From the NCBI RefSeq assembly GCF_022712275.1, contig NZ_JALAGU010000054.1, positions 1 through 64,000 on the forward strand: DNA of 64,000 bases. Reading direction: 5' to 3'. Positions 8,244 through 16,312 of the stretch are shown here, in pieces. The translations under genes and the position numbers were made by a program. The DNA comes from Corynebacterium sp. GTDB taxonomy: Bacteria > Actinomycetota > Actinomycetes > Mycobacteriales > Mycobacteriaceae. Under the pieces are notes generated by a model. That model saw nothing but the letters and a program-made list of their open reading frames with translations, had not been told where the DNA came from and made no database searches. The number at the start of each line of letters is the position of its first letter. The first letter of the stretch is position 1.

Positions 8244-9257
8244 CTACGCGGTGGCGTCGAGCGGATTCTTGACCCAGCTCATCATGTCGCGCAGCTTGGA
8301 TCCGGTGACCTCGATCGGGTGCTTGGCGAAATCGGCGCGCAGACCCTCGAGCTCCTTGTTGCCACCCTCGACGTTGGCGATGAGGCGCTTGGTGAAGGTG
8401 CCGTCCTGGATGTCCGTCAGGATGTCCTTCATGCGGGACTTGGTGCCGGCGTCGACGACGCGCGGGCCGGAGAGGTAGCCACCGAACTCGGCGGTGTCGG
8501 AGACCGAGTAGTTCATGTTGGCGATGCCACCCTCGAACATGAGGTCGACGATGAGCTTCAGCTCGTGGAGGCACTCGAAGTAGGCCATCTCGGGCTCGTA
8601 GCCGGCCTCGGTGAGGACCTCGAAGCCGGTCTTGACGAGCTCCTCGGTGCCACCGCAGAGCACGGCCTGCTCACCGAAGAGGTCGGTGACGGTCTCCGCC
8701 TCGAAGGTGGTCGGGATGACACCGGCGCGGGCACCACCGATGGCGGCGGCGTAGGACAGGGCCAGGTCGCGGCCCTCGCCCTTCGGGTCCTGCTGGACGG
8801 CGATGAGGCAGGGCACGCCCTTGCCGTCGACGAACTGACGACGGACCAGGTGGCCCGGACCCTTCGGGGCGGCCATGGCGACGGTGATGTTCGCCTCCGG
8901 CTTGATCAGCTCGAAGTGGATGTTCAGGCCGTGGCCGAAGAAGATGGCGTTGCCGTCCTCGAGATTCGGGGCGACCTCCTCGGCGTAGACCTTGGCCTGG
9001 GTGGTGTCCGGGACCAGGATCATGATGACGTCGGCCCAGGCGGTGGCCTCGGCGTTAGAGAGGACCTTGAAGCCGGCTTCCTCGGCCTTGGGGGCGGACT
9101 TGGAGCCCTCACGCAGACCGATGACGACCTCGACACCGGAATCGCGCAGGTTCTGGGCGTGGGCGTGGCCCTGGGAGCCGTAACCGAGAACGGCGACCTT
9201 GTGACCCTGGATGATCGACAGGTCAGCGTCGGCGTCGTAGAAAACGTCAATTGCCAT
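8244..9257 (-). CDS. ilvC: Ketol-acid reductoisomerase (NADP+)
   Basis: Second common step of valine/leucine/isoleucine synthesis: isomerises and reduces acetolactate or acetohydroxybutyrate to the dihydroxy acid. The 337-aa class I enzyme has the NADPH motif GYGSQGHAHAQNLRDSG near residue 25. The catalytic region follows, with the Mg-binding Asp/Glu residues in DLFGEQAVLCGG and ECLHELKLIVDLMFEGG. The frame is open to 9296, but ATG at 9257 gives the family start AIDVFYDADADLS. It follows ilvN after 105 bases and has its own promoter signals in that gap, so it can be transcribed both with ilvBN and alone, as described in C. glutamicum. A strong terminator follows. Confidence 0.95.
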   Translation of the reverse strand: MAIDVFYDADADLSIIQGHKVAVLGYGSQGHAHAQNLRDSGVEVVIGLREGSKSAPKAEEAGFKVLSNAEATAWADVIMILVPDTTQAKVYAEEVAPNLEDGNAIFFGHGLNIHFELIKPEANITVAMAAPKGPGHLVRRQFVDGKGVPCLIAVQQDPKGEGRDLALSYAAAIGGARAGVIPTTFEAETVTDLFGEQAVLCGGTEELVKTGFEVLTEAGYEPEMAYFECLHELKLIVDLMFEGGIANMNYSVSDTAEFGGYLSGPRVVDAGTKSRMKDILTDIQDGTFTKRLIANVEGGNKELEGLRADFAKHPIEVTGSKLRDMMSWVKNPLDATA

Positions 9258-9299
9258 GGGAGAACAACCTTTCGTGGGATGTAACGGACTCTGCACTGG

Positions 9300-9344
9300 A
9301 TCGTAGCAGAATGTGTACCAGACTGTGAGACGGGGTGTCTCACA
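9300..9344 (-). promoter_or_regulatory. ilvC promoter with overlapping inverted repeat
   Basis: On the minus strand, CTCACA (9324-9329) and TACGAT (9300-9305) are spaced by 18 bases and form a plausible promoter in the ilvN-ilvC gap. The -35 hexamer lies in one arm of a perfect inverted repeat, TGTGAGAC / GTCTCACA with a 5-base centre (9324-9344). The repeat could be an operator or a processing hairpin in the ilvBNC mRNA. Confidence 0.5.
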
Positions 9345-9362
9345 AGATGAATACGGGGCGGG

Positions 9363-9869
9363 TCAGAGCTTGGCGGGGTACATGGCCTTCGGACCACGGC
9401 TCAGCGCCGTGAGGCTGGACTCGACGAGCTCACGGATGCCGTAGGGCTCGAGGACCTCCAGCATCGCCTGCAGCTTGGTCGGGGTACCGGTGGCCTCGAT
9501 GACGAGGGACTCCGGTCCGACGTCCACGACGTGGGCGCGGAAGAGCTTGGCAGCCTCGACGACCTGGGTGCGGTTGGAGTTGTCCGCGCTGACCTTGACC
9601 AGCATCAGACTGCGGCAGACGATGCTCTCCGGGTCGTGGCGGGAAACCTTGATCACCGGGATCAGCTTGTTGAGCTGCTTTGTGATCTGCTCGATGACGT
9701 GGTCCTCGCCCTCCACCTGGATGGTGAAGCGGTTGACACCCTCGACCTCGGTGCGTCCCGAGGCGATGGAGATGATGCTGAAGGCCCGTCGGGTGAACAT
9801 TCCCGTGATGCGGGACGCGATGCCGTCGACGTCCTCACACAGCACGCTGAGAGTGTGGATCTGCGACAT
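9363..9869 (-). CDS. ilvN: Acetolactate synthase regulatory (small) subunit
   Basis: Regulatory subunit of acetohydroxyacid synthase; activates the large subunit and confers feedback inhibition by valine. The 168-aa protein starts with an ACT domain (HTLSVLCEDVDGIASRITGMF, about residues 4-78) carrying the glycine- and asparagine-containing effector region. A second domain (about 80-160) is typical of the long IlvN form. ATG overlaps the last base of the ilvB stop (TAATG), a tight coupling that fits a fixed subunit ratio. Length and both domains are intact. Confidence 0.95.
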   Translation of the reverse strand: MSQIHTLSVLCEDVDGIASRITGMFTRRAFSIISIASGRTEVEGVNRFTIQVEGEDHVIEQITKQLNKLIPVIKVSRHDPESIVCRSLMLVKVSADNSNRTQVVEAAKLFRAHVVDVGPESLVIEATGTPTKLQAMLEVLEPYGIRELVESSLTALSRGPKAMYPAKL

Positions 9870-11725
9870 TAGTTCTGCTCCCCTTCCTGGATGGTGGAGT
9901 GGATGGCCTCCGGCGTCTCGGCGGCGGAGTTCTCGTCGTCGAACAGCGGGCGGAGATCGCGGGCGTACTGGACCTCGTCATTGGAGGCGCCGGCGGCGAT
10001 CATCGGCCACACCTGGGCGTCCTCACCGACGATGAAGTCGATGACGACCGGGCGGTCGTTGATCTCGCGTGCCTGGCGGATGACGTCGGCGACGTCGTCC
10101 TTCTCGGTGACGCGGAAGGCGGCACAGCCCATGGACTCGGCCAGACCCACGAAGTCGGGGAGGTAGTTCTCGCCCGGCTTGAGGTTGGTGTGCGAGTAGT
10201 GCTTGTCGAAGAACAGGGTCTGCCACTGGCGGACCATGCCCAGGTTGCCGTTGTTGATCAGCGCGACCTTGATCGGCAGACCCTCGACGGCACAGGTGAC
10301 CAGTTCCTGGTTGGTCATCTGGAAGCAGCCGTCGCCGTCGATGGCCCAGACCTCGGTGTCCGGGCAGGCGGCCTTGGCGCCCATGGCGGCGGGCACGGAG
10401 TACCCCATGGTGCCGAGTCCGCCGGAGTTCAGCCAGGTACGCGGCTTCTCGTAGTCCACGAACTGGGCGGCCCACATCTGGTGCTGGCCGACGCCGGCGA
10501 CGTAGATGGCGTCCGGACCGGCCTGCTGGGACAGGGACTCCAGGACGAACTGCGGGGCGAGCTTGCCGTCCGCCGGCCACTCGTAGCCGCGCGGGAAGTC
10601 GTTCTTCAGACCGTCGAGGTAGCTGCGCCAGTCGGTGAGCTTCGGGGACGGAAGGGACGCCATCGCGTCGGTCAGGGCGACGAGGACCTCGCGGGCGTCA
10701 CCGACGATCGGCACCTGGGCCTCGCGGATCTTGCCGATCTCGGCGGGGTCGATGTCGGCGTGGATGACCTTGGCATTCGGGGCGAAGGAGTCCACGTCAC
10801 CGGTGACGCGGTCGTCGAACCGGGCGCCCAGGGCCAGGATAAGGTCTGACCTCTGCAACGCCGCGACGGCGGGGACGGTGCCGTGCATGCCCGGCATGCC
10901 GAGGAACTGCGGGTGGGACTCCGGGAAGGTACCCAGCGCCATCAGCGTGGTGGTCACCGGGATGCCGGTGGCCTCCGCGAAGGCGAGGAGGGCCTCGGAA
11001 GCCTCCGCCTTGAGGACGCCGCCACCGGCGTAGATGACCGGACGCTTCGCCTCGGACAGCAGGCGGGCAGCCTCGTCGATCTGACGGGAGTGCGGTGTGG
11101 TGACCGGGTGGTAGCCGGGCAGGCGGTAGCTCGGCGGCCAGACGAAGTCGAGCTCCGCGTTCTGGACGTCCTTCGGGATGTCGACGAGCACGGCACCGGG
11201 GCGTCCGGTGCTGGCGACATGGAAGGCCTCCGCGATGGCCGCGGGGATGTCCTCGGGGCGGGTCACCATGAAGCTGTGCTTGGTGATCGGCATCGTGATG
11301 CCGCGGATGTCGGCCTCCTGGAAGCCGTCGGTGCCCAGCAGATGGGTACCGACCTGGCCGGTGATGGCGACAACCGGGACGGAGTCCATGTTGGCGTCGG
11401 CCAGCGGGGTCACCAGGTTGGTCGCACCGGGGCCGGAGGTGGCGATGCACACGCCGACCCGGCCGTTGGCCTGGGCGTAGCCGGTGGCTGCGTGGCCGGC
11501 CCCCTGCTCGTGGCGGACGAGGATGTGGTTGAGCTTCTCCGACCCGTAGATCGCGTCGTACAGCGGCAGGACAGCACCGCCGGGAAGTCCGAAGACCACG
11601 TCCGCTCCAAGCTCTTCGAGCGATCGGACGACAGCCTGGGCGCCGTTGATGCGCTCGGGCCGACGGCCGCGTCCGGTGGCGGCGACGGTGGCGGGACTGG
11701 GGTGTGAGCGTGAGGTGTCGGTCAC
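9869..11725 (-). CDS. ilvB: Acetolactate synthase catalytic (large) subunit
   Basis: Thiamine-diphosphate enzyme condensing two pyruvates, or pyruvate with 2-oxobutyrate, in branched-chain amino acid synthesis. The 618-aa protein shows the three-domain order of the family. These are the PYR domain with the catalytic Glu in VRHEQGAGHAATGYA, the FAD-binding middle domain, and the PP domain with the Mg/ThDP motif GDGCFQMTNQELVT ending in NNGNLGM. GTG at 11725 has AAAAGGAG about ten bases upstream, and the resulting N-terminus (PATVAATGRGRRPERINGA) matches corynebacterial IlvB. It is preceded by an attenuator-type leader with its own short peptide (listed separately) and shares its upstream region with divergent mscCG. 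Confidence 0.95.
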   Translation of the reverse strand: MTDTSRSHPSPATVAATGRGRRPERINGAQAVVRSLEELGADVVFGLPGGAVLPLYDAIYGSEKLNHILVRHEQGAGHAATGYAQANGRVGVCIATSGPGATNLVTPLADANMDSVPVVAITGQVGTHLLGTDGFQEADIRGITMPITKHSFMVTRPEDIPAAIAEAFHVASTGRPGAVLVDIPKDVQNAELDFVWPPSYRLPGYHPVTTPHSRQIDEAARLLSEAKRPVIYAGGGVLKAEASEALLAFAEATGIPVTTTLMALGTFPESHPQFLGMPGMHGTVPAVAALQRSDLILALGARFDDRVTGDVDSFAPNAKVIHADIDPAEIGKIREAQVPIVGDAREVLVALTDAMASLPSPKLTDWRSYLDGLKNDFPRGYEWPADGKLAPQFVLESLSQQAGPDAIYVAGVGQHQMWAAQFVDYEKPRTWLNSGGLGTMGYSVPAAMGAKAACPDTEVWAIDGDGCFQMTNQELVTCAVEGLPIKVALINNGNLGMVRQWQTLFFDKHYSHTNLKPGENYLPDFVGLAESMGCAAFRVTEKDDVADVIRQAREINDRPVVIDFIVGEDAQVWPMIAAGASNDEVQYARDLRPLFDDENSAAETPEAIHSTIQEGEQN

Positions 11726-11786
11726 AGTCCGTGCACTCCTTTTCGGGTCATGGGTCGTGGAAGTCAGATGCTCCGAAACTGACTGA

Positions 11787-11825
11787 CGCCCCCTGACCCG
11801 GCGTGTCGTACGCCGGGCGGGGGCG
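11787..11825 (-). terminator. ilvB leader attenuator hairpin
   Basis: A 15-bp GC hairpin (CGCCCCC/GGGGGCG outer, CCCGGCGT/ACGCCGGG inner, with a small asymmetric bulge) lies in the ilvB leader about 60 bases before the start codon. Its outer 5' arm overlaps a competing pairing: GGGCGCTAGAG at the end of the leader peptide (11856-11866) with CTCTGGCGCCC (11821-11831). The two pairings cannot coexist, the usual logic of attenuation. The U-tract after the hairpin is weak (TCAGTTTC). Confidence 0.6.
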
Positions 11826-11857
11826 CCAGAGTGTTCCGCGAAATTACCGCAGGGGCT

Positions 11858-11896
11858 CTAGCGCCCGGCGGGTACGAGAAGTCGGAACATCGTCAT
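11858..11896 (-). CDS. ilvB leader peptide (MTMFRLLVPAGR)
   Basis: A 12-codon frame with adjacent Leu-Leu-Val codons (CTT CTC GTA). It resembles the leader peptide known for C. glutamicum ilvBNC, which also begins MT and contains Leu/Val codons after an Arg. It has no Shine-Dalgarno sequence. The -10 hexamer TAACCT ends seven bases before its ATG, so it may be translated from a leaderless transcript. Its last codons and stop form one arm of the proposed antiterminator, so stalling when charged Leu/Val tRNA is scarce would favour ilvB expression. The frame is clear; the mechanism is inferred from the family. Confidence 0.65.
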   Translation of the reverse strand: MTMFRLLVPAGR

Positions 11897-11903
11897 GCCG
11901 GTG

Positions 11904-11933
11904 AGGTTAGCCCACCGCACCCCTCCGGGTCAA
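11904..11933 (-). promoter_or_regulatory. ilvB promoter
   Basis: TTGACC (11928-11933) and TAACCT (11904-11909), minus strand, are spaced by 18 bases. They place the transcription start at or next to the ATG of the leader peptide. Confidence 0.6.
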
Positions 11934-12053
11934 CGCGTTGGCCACATTGTTCCCACCCGCTGATACCCCTGTTCCCATTCTGTGGTCGCTCTGCGGCGGC
12001 TGACGGCGACCGGAACAGCGTCCTCCCAGATTCGACGACTACGGTCGGTGCCC

Positions 12054-13679
12054 ATGAACTGGAAGTACCTTCTGCTCGATTTCTGGAGCTGGATTGTCGA
12101 CCACGGACTGACGCTCGCAGCGGCGATCATCGTCGGTATCCTCATCCCCCGCATCGGTCGCCTCATCGTCCGCATCGTCACCGAGCGGATGACCCGGGGT
12201 GAGGAACAGACCAAGAGCCAGCTCGCGCTGGTGGGTGCACTGGTCTACATCCTCGAGGTCGTCGCCTACTTCTTCGTCGTCTACACGGTGCTCACCAATC
12301 TCGGCGTCTCGGCCGTCGGGGCGGCGGTCCCCGCCACCGTGGTCTCCGCCGCCATCGGTTTCGGTGCCCAGACAGTCATCGGGGACTTCCTCTCCGGTTT
12401 CTTCATCATCTCCGAACACCAGTACGGCGTCGGCGACACCGTCTCCTTCGACGGGGTCAGCGAGCAGGTCATGGGCACCGTCGTCCGGCTGACCCTGCGT
12501 TCCACCCAGATCCGCACCGCCAACGGCGAGCTGATCACCGTGCCGAACAGCCAGGCCAGTGTGACCATCAACTACTCACAGCAGTGGTCGTCCGCGGTTG
12601 TCGACCTGGATATCCCGATGACCGACGACGACACCATGACAACACTGTCCGACACGGTCGCAATCGTCTCTGAGCGGGCGATCGACACAGCCGGCGTCCG
12701 CGAGGACATCCTCGGAGAGGTCACGGTCATGCCGGCGATGAGCATCACCGCCCCCACTGCCGCAGGTGTGCCGTGGAGCGTGGGCATGCGCGTCACCGTC
12801 GATGTCGCCCCCGCCACCCAGTGGAAGGTACAGCGTGCGATCCGCGCCGCCCTCATCAACGAATTCTGGGACCGTTTCCAGGCCCCCGGCGACCGTCCGA
12901 CCCCCTACGCCGGTCCGCCCACCCAGGAGTTCCCGCCGGTCACTCCCCCGTCCGACAAGGACGCGAAGACCACCACGGACGCCCCGCAGGCCGGCGATCC
13001 CCGACCGGCGGACTTCACACCGGCCGCCCTCGAGGACGCAAAGGACGCAGAGGACGCAAAGGACGCAGAGGACTCTGAGGGCACAGCGGAGACGTCGACG
13101 GGCGGTCCCGGGGCCACCGACTACGACGCAGTCGCCGCCGATGTCGCCGAGAACGGGATCTGGCGCAACATCGACACGAAGTCGAAGTTCGTCCGGGTGC
13201 TCAGTCTCGGCGGGCGGATCCGGCCGTCGTCGACCGTCCTCCTCATCGCCATCATCGTGCTGGCCATCCTCGCGGTGCTGTCCACGAACCCCTCGAGCGG
13301 AAGCTCCAACATCCTCTCCCCCGACCGTTGGGCGCCGGCGACGACGACGTCGACGACTGAACCCACCACAGAGGCCCCCGCACCCCAGACCGCGGTCACC
13401 ACGCCGGAGACCGGGGACGCCACCCCGACCGAACAGGACGGGACCGTCACCGACGACAGCACCCGGGGAACCGGCACGGACACCGGCACGGACACCGGCA
13501 CAGGCACCGGCGCAGGCACCGCGTCCCCCACCACCACGGGCGGTCAGTCCGGCGACCAGACCGACACCACCGGTGACAGTTCCCCACAGCCTGAGGAGCC
13601 CAGCAACCCGGCGTCCCGGTTCGGATTCAACCGCTCCGGCGGTACCGACAGCGGCGACACAGCGTCCCCGACCACCTAG
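12054..13679 (+). CDS. mscCG: MscCG-type mechanosensitive channel with C-terminal extension
   Basis: MscS-family channel of the corynebacterial MscCG (YggB/NCgl1221) type, which releases solutes on membrane tension and exports glutamate in C. glutamicum. The 541-aa protein has three N-terminal helices, with the pore-lining helix in VGAAVPATVVSAAIGFGAQTVIGDFLSG, then the MscS beta/alpha domain to about residue 280. A long charged linker follows, then a fourth membrane helix (STVLLIAIIVLAILAVLS, about 395-412) and a Ser/Thr/Pro-rich tail. The extra helix and tail are the MscCG hallmarks. ATG at 12054 matches the family start. Position beside ilvB agrees with C. glutamicum as I recall it. Linker and tail contain in-frame repeats (listed separately). 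Confidence 0.88.
   Translation: MNWKYLLLDFWSWIVDHGLTLAAAIIVGILIPRIGRLIVRIVTERMTRGEEQTKSQLALVGALVYILEVVAYFFVVYTVLTNLGVSAVGAAVPATVVSAAIGFGAQTVIGDFLSGFFIISEHQYGVGDTVSFDGVSEQVMGTVVRLTLRSTQIRTANGELITVPNSQASVTINYSQQWSSAVVDLDIPMTDDDTMTTLSDTVAIVSERAIDTAGVREDILGEVTVMPAMSITAPTAAGVPWSVGMRVTVDVAPATQWKVQRAIRAALINEFWDRFQAPGDRPTPYAGPPTQEFPPVTPPSDKDAKTTTDAPQAGDPRPADFTPAALEDAKDAEDAKDAEDSEGTAETSTGGPGATDYDAVAADVAENGIWRNIDTKSKFVRVLSLGGRIRPSSTVLLIAIIVLAILAVLSTNPSSGSSNILSPDRWAPATTTSTTEPTTEAPAPQTAVTTPETGDATPTEQDGTVTDDSTRGTGTDTGTDTGTGTGAGTASPTTTGGQSGDQTDTTGDSSPQPEEPSNPASRFGFNRSGGTDSGDTASPTT
13032..13073 (+). repeat. Tandem repeat in the mscCG linker
   Basis: An 18-base unit made of two near-identical 9-mers (GAGGACGCA, AAGGACGCA) is repeated about 2.3 times in frame, encoding (EDAKDA)n. 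Unit gain or loss would keep the frame and change linker charge and length. Confidence 0.8.
13470..13520 (+). repeat. Tandem repeat in the mscCG tail
   Basis: Four consecutive 12-base units related to ACCGGCACGGAC encode repeated Thr-Gly-Thr-Asp/Gly in the external or periplasmic tail after the fourth helix. Confidence 0.8.
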
Positions 13680-13680
13680 G

Positions 13681-13697
13681 CCCGGCAGCTGGCCGGG
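13681..13697 (+). terminator. Possible terminator of mscCG
   Basis: A 6-bp GC hairpin (CCCGGC/GCCGGG, 5-base loop) lies immediately after the mscCG stop without a T-tract. Its position suggests a weak terminator. Confidence 0.4.
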
Positions 13698-13750
13698 TAG
13701 TCGGGAGCCGATGCAGTCGGGACCACCGCCTGCTGCTTAAATGGACGGTT

Positions 13751-14371
13751 ATGAGTTCCACGCACGATGACAGGGAAGACGAGACCTCTCAGGACCGGCT
13801 TCCGTACCAGGTCCGGGTGGATCAGGGACATCTGATGGCTGCGGTCGTCATGCTGGTGATGAGCATCGTGGCCATCGCCTACGCACCGTCGGTCCTGTTC
13901 TGGCTCCCCGTTCTCCCACTGCTGTTCATCGTCTGGATCCTGCGGTGCCGTACGACCTTCTACGACAAGGGGATCACGGCGCGGTACCTTTTCCGTAAGT
14001 CGGCGTCGTTGGCATGGGAGGACTTCGACGCACTACGATTTACCCGAGGAGGCAAGGCCCTTGCCGTCCGGACCGACGGGACATCATTCCCGCTGCCGGG
14101 CGTCAGTTTCAACTCGCTGATTGACCTCAGCGAAGCGACGGAGGGCAGAATCCCCGACCCGGTGACCCCGAGTCTCACCGCCATCGACGAGTCGGTCAAG
14201 GTGGTCAACCGCGACGGCTACGCCGTGCTCATGGACAAAGACGAGTACGTCGAGTACGAGGCCGCACGGCGGACCGGCCAGATGGCCAGGGAAGAGCTTG
14301 AGCGTCGTGACGAGGCGCGACGGAAGAATGATTCCGGCTCCCCGGAAGACAACGACCCCCAGGGCCGTTGA
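13751..14371 (+). CDS. Membrane-anchored PH-domain protein
   Basis: A 206-aa protein with two membrane helices (about residues 28-70) and a bacterial PH-like domain (about 70-125, TFYDKGITARYLFRKSASLAWEDFDALRF). The C-terminus is charged and probably disordered (EELERRDEARRK). C. glutamicum carries a small hypothetical gene in the same place between mscCG and ilvD, so the neighbourhood is conserved. TTAAAT at 13737-13742 ends eight bases before the ATG and could be a -10 box for a short-leader transcript. Function unknown; PH domains of this class are often structural parts of membrane proteins. The 38-base gap to ilvD allows cotranscription. Confidence 0.75.
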   Translation: MSSTHDDREDETSQDRLPYQVRVDQGHLMAAVVMLVMSIVAIAYAPSVLFWLPVLPLLFIVWILRCRTTFYDKGITARYLFRKSASLAWEDFDALRFTRGGKALAVRTDGTSFPLPGVSFNSLIDLSEATEGRIPDPVTPSLTAIDESVKVVNRDGYAVLMDKDEYVEYEAARRTGQMAREELERRDEARRKNDSGSPEDNDPQGR

Positions 14372-14409
14372 ACTGTACAACTGCATCCACTCTGTAAGGA
14401 CCTGCCCAC

Positions 14410-16260
14410 ATGAACACAATCCCGTTCCGTTCCTCTGTCACCACCCAGGGACGCAACGCCTCCGGCGCCCGCTCCCTGTGGCGTGCCACGGGCATGACCG
14501 ACGATGACTTCGACAAGCCGATCATCGCGATCGCGAACTCCTACACCCAGTTCGTCCCGGGTCACGTCCACCTGAAGAACGTCGGCGACATCGTCGCCGA
14601 GGCAGTCAAGGAGGCCGGCGGCGTCGCCCGCGAGTTCAACACGATCGCCGTGGACGACGGCATCGCCATGGGACACTCCGGCATGCTGTACTCCCTGCCG
14701 AGCCGTGAGATCATCTCCGATTCGGTCGAGTACATGGTCAACGCCCACCAGGCGGACGCCATCGTCTGTATCTCCAACTGCGACAAGATCACTCCGGGCA
14801 TGCTCAATGCCGCGATGCGTCTGAACATCCCGGTGGTCTTCGTCTCCGGCGGTCCGATGGAGGCCGGCAAGGCCGTGGTCGTCGACGGTGTGGCCCACGC
14901 CCCCACCGACCTGATCACCACGATCTCCGCCTCGGCCAACGACCAGGTCACGCAGCAGGGTCTGCTCACCGTCGAGCAGGCCGCCTGCCCGACCTGCGGT
15001 TCCTGCTCCGGTATGTTCACCGCGAACTCGATGAACTGCCTCACCGAGGCTCTCGGTCTGTCCCTGCCGGGCAACGGTTCGACCCTGGCGACCCACGCCG
15101 CGCGCAGGAACCTCTTCAGCGAGGCCGGACGTCTCGTCGTCGACCTGTGCCGACGCTACTACGGCGAGGGTGACAACTCCGTGCTGCCGCGCTCCGTCGC
15201 GACCAAGGAGGCCTTCCAGAACGCGATGGCCCTCGACATGGCCATGGGTGGTTCCACCAACACTGTGCTGCACATCCTCGCCGCCGCCCAGGAGGGTGGC
15301 GTCGACTTCGACCTGCAGGACATCGACGACCTGTCCAAGACCGTCCCCTGCCTGTCCAAGGTCGCGCCGAACGCCGACTACCACATGGAGGACGTCCACC
15401 GGGCCGGTGGTATCCCCCGCATCCTCGGTGAACTGTGGCGTGGCGGCAAGCTCAACGAAGACGTCCACACCGTGCACTCCCCGTCCCTCAAGGACTGGCT
15501 GGAGCACTGGGACATCTCCGCGGAGAATCCGGCCCAGGAGGCCGTCGACCTGTACCACGCCGCTCCCGGTGGCGTCCGCACCACCGAACCTTTCTCCACG
15601 GAGAATGTGTGGGACAGCCTGGACCTCGACGACGAGAACGGCTGCATCCACTCCGTGGAGCACTCCATCACGGCCGACGGTGGTCTGGTCATCCTGCGCG
15701 GCAACCTCTCCCCCGACGGCGCGGTGATCAAGTCCGCCGGTATCGACGAGTCCCTGTGGCACTTCTCGGGTCCGGCGCTGGTCGTCGAGTCCCAGGAGGA
15801 GGCGGTGCAGGTGATCCTCAAGAAGAAGATCAAGGCCGGCAACGTCATCATCGTCCGCTACGAGGGTCCTGCCGGCGGCCCGGGTATGCAGGAGATGCTG
15901 CACCCCACCGCCTTCCTCAAGGGCTCCGGCATGGGCAAGAAGTGCGCCCTGGTCACCGACGGCCGGTTCTCCGGCGGTTCCTCCGGCATCTCGGTCGGCC
16001 ATGTCTCCCCCGAGGCTGCCGCCGGTGGCCTGATCGGTCTGATCCGTGACGGCGACACGGTCACCATCGACGTCCACAACCGTCAGCTCAACGTGGAGAT
16101 CTCCGACGAGGAGATCGCCTCCCGTCGCGCGGAGATGGAGGCCTCCGAGAACCCGTGGAAGCCGGCCACCCGCCAGCGCAAGGTCACCAAGGCCCTGCGT
16201 GCCTACGCGAAGATGGCCGCCAGCGCCGACAAGGGTGCTGTCCGCGTCGTCGAGGATTAG
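14410..16260 (+). CDS. ilvD: Dihydroxy-acid dehydratase
   Basis: Iron-sulfur enzyme that dehydrates 2,3-dihydroxy-isovalerate or -methylvalerate, the last shared step before branched-chain transamination. The 616-aa protein covers the full family length. Cluster-ligand cysteines are visible in SNCDKITPG (about residue 122) and CPTCGSCSGMFTANSMNCL (about 195-213), with Mg-binding residues near DDGIAMGH. ATG at 14410 has AAGGA nine bases upstream. Together with ilvC and ilvBN it completes the valine pathway within 8 kb. The enzyme is intact. Confidence 0.95.
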   Translation: MNTIPFRSSVTTQGRNASGARSLWRATGMTDDDFDKPIIAIANSYTQFVPGHVHLKNVGDIVAEAVKEAGGVAREFNTIAVDDGIAMGHSGMLYSLPSREIISDSVEYMVNAHQADAIVCISNCDKITPGMLNAAMRLNIPVVFVSGGPMEAGKAVVVDGVAHAPTDLITTISASANDQVTQQGLLTVEQAACPTCGSCSGMFTANSMNCLTEALGLSLPGNGSTLATHAARRNLFSEAGRLVVDLCRRYYGEGDNSVLPRSVATKEAFQNAMALDMAMGGSTNTVLHILAAAQEGGVDFDLQDIDDLSKTVPCLSKVAPNADYHMEDVHRAGGIPRILGELWRGGKLNEDVHTVHSPSLKDWLEHWDISAENPAQEAVDLYHAAPGGVRTTEPFSTENVWDSLDLDDENGCIHSVEHSITADGGLVILRGNLSPDGAVIKSAGIDESLWHFSGPALVVESQEEAVQVILKKKIKAGNVIIVRYEGPAGGPGMQEMLHPTAFLKGSGMGKKCALVTDGRFSGGSSGISVGHVSPEAAAGGLIGLIRDGDTVTIDVHNRQLNVEISDEEIASRRAEMEASENPWKPATRQRKVTKALRAYAKMAASADKGAVRVVED

Positions 16261-16312
16261 TTTTTCCCGCGTCATCACGGCCGACGCTGCTGACGAGGCC
16301 CGGGGCCGCCGC

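Larger units (their letters stand above)
11726..12053. other. Divergent ilvB/mscCG intergenic region
   Basis: This 328-base stretch holds the ilvB leader, attenuator and promoter on the minus strand. On the plus strand, TACGGT at 12040-12045 ends eight bases before the mscCG ATG and is a possible -10 box. I see no clear -35 partner and no further gene in it. Confidence 0.6.
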
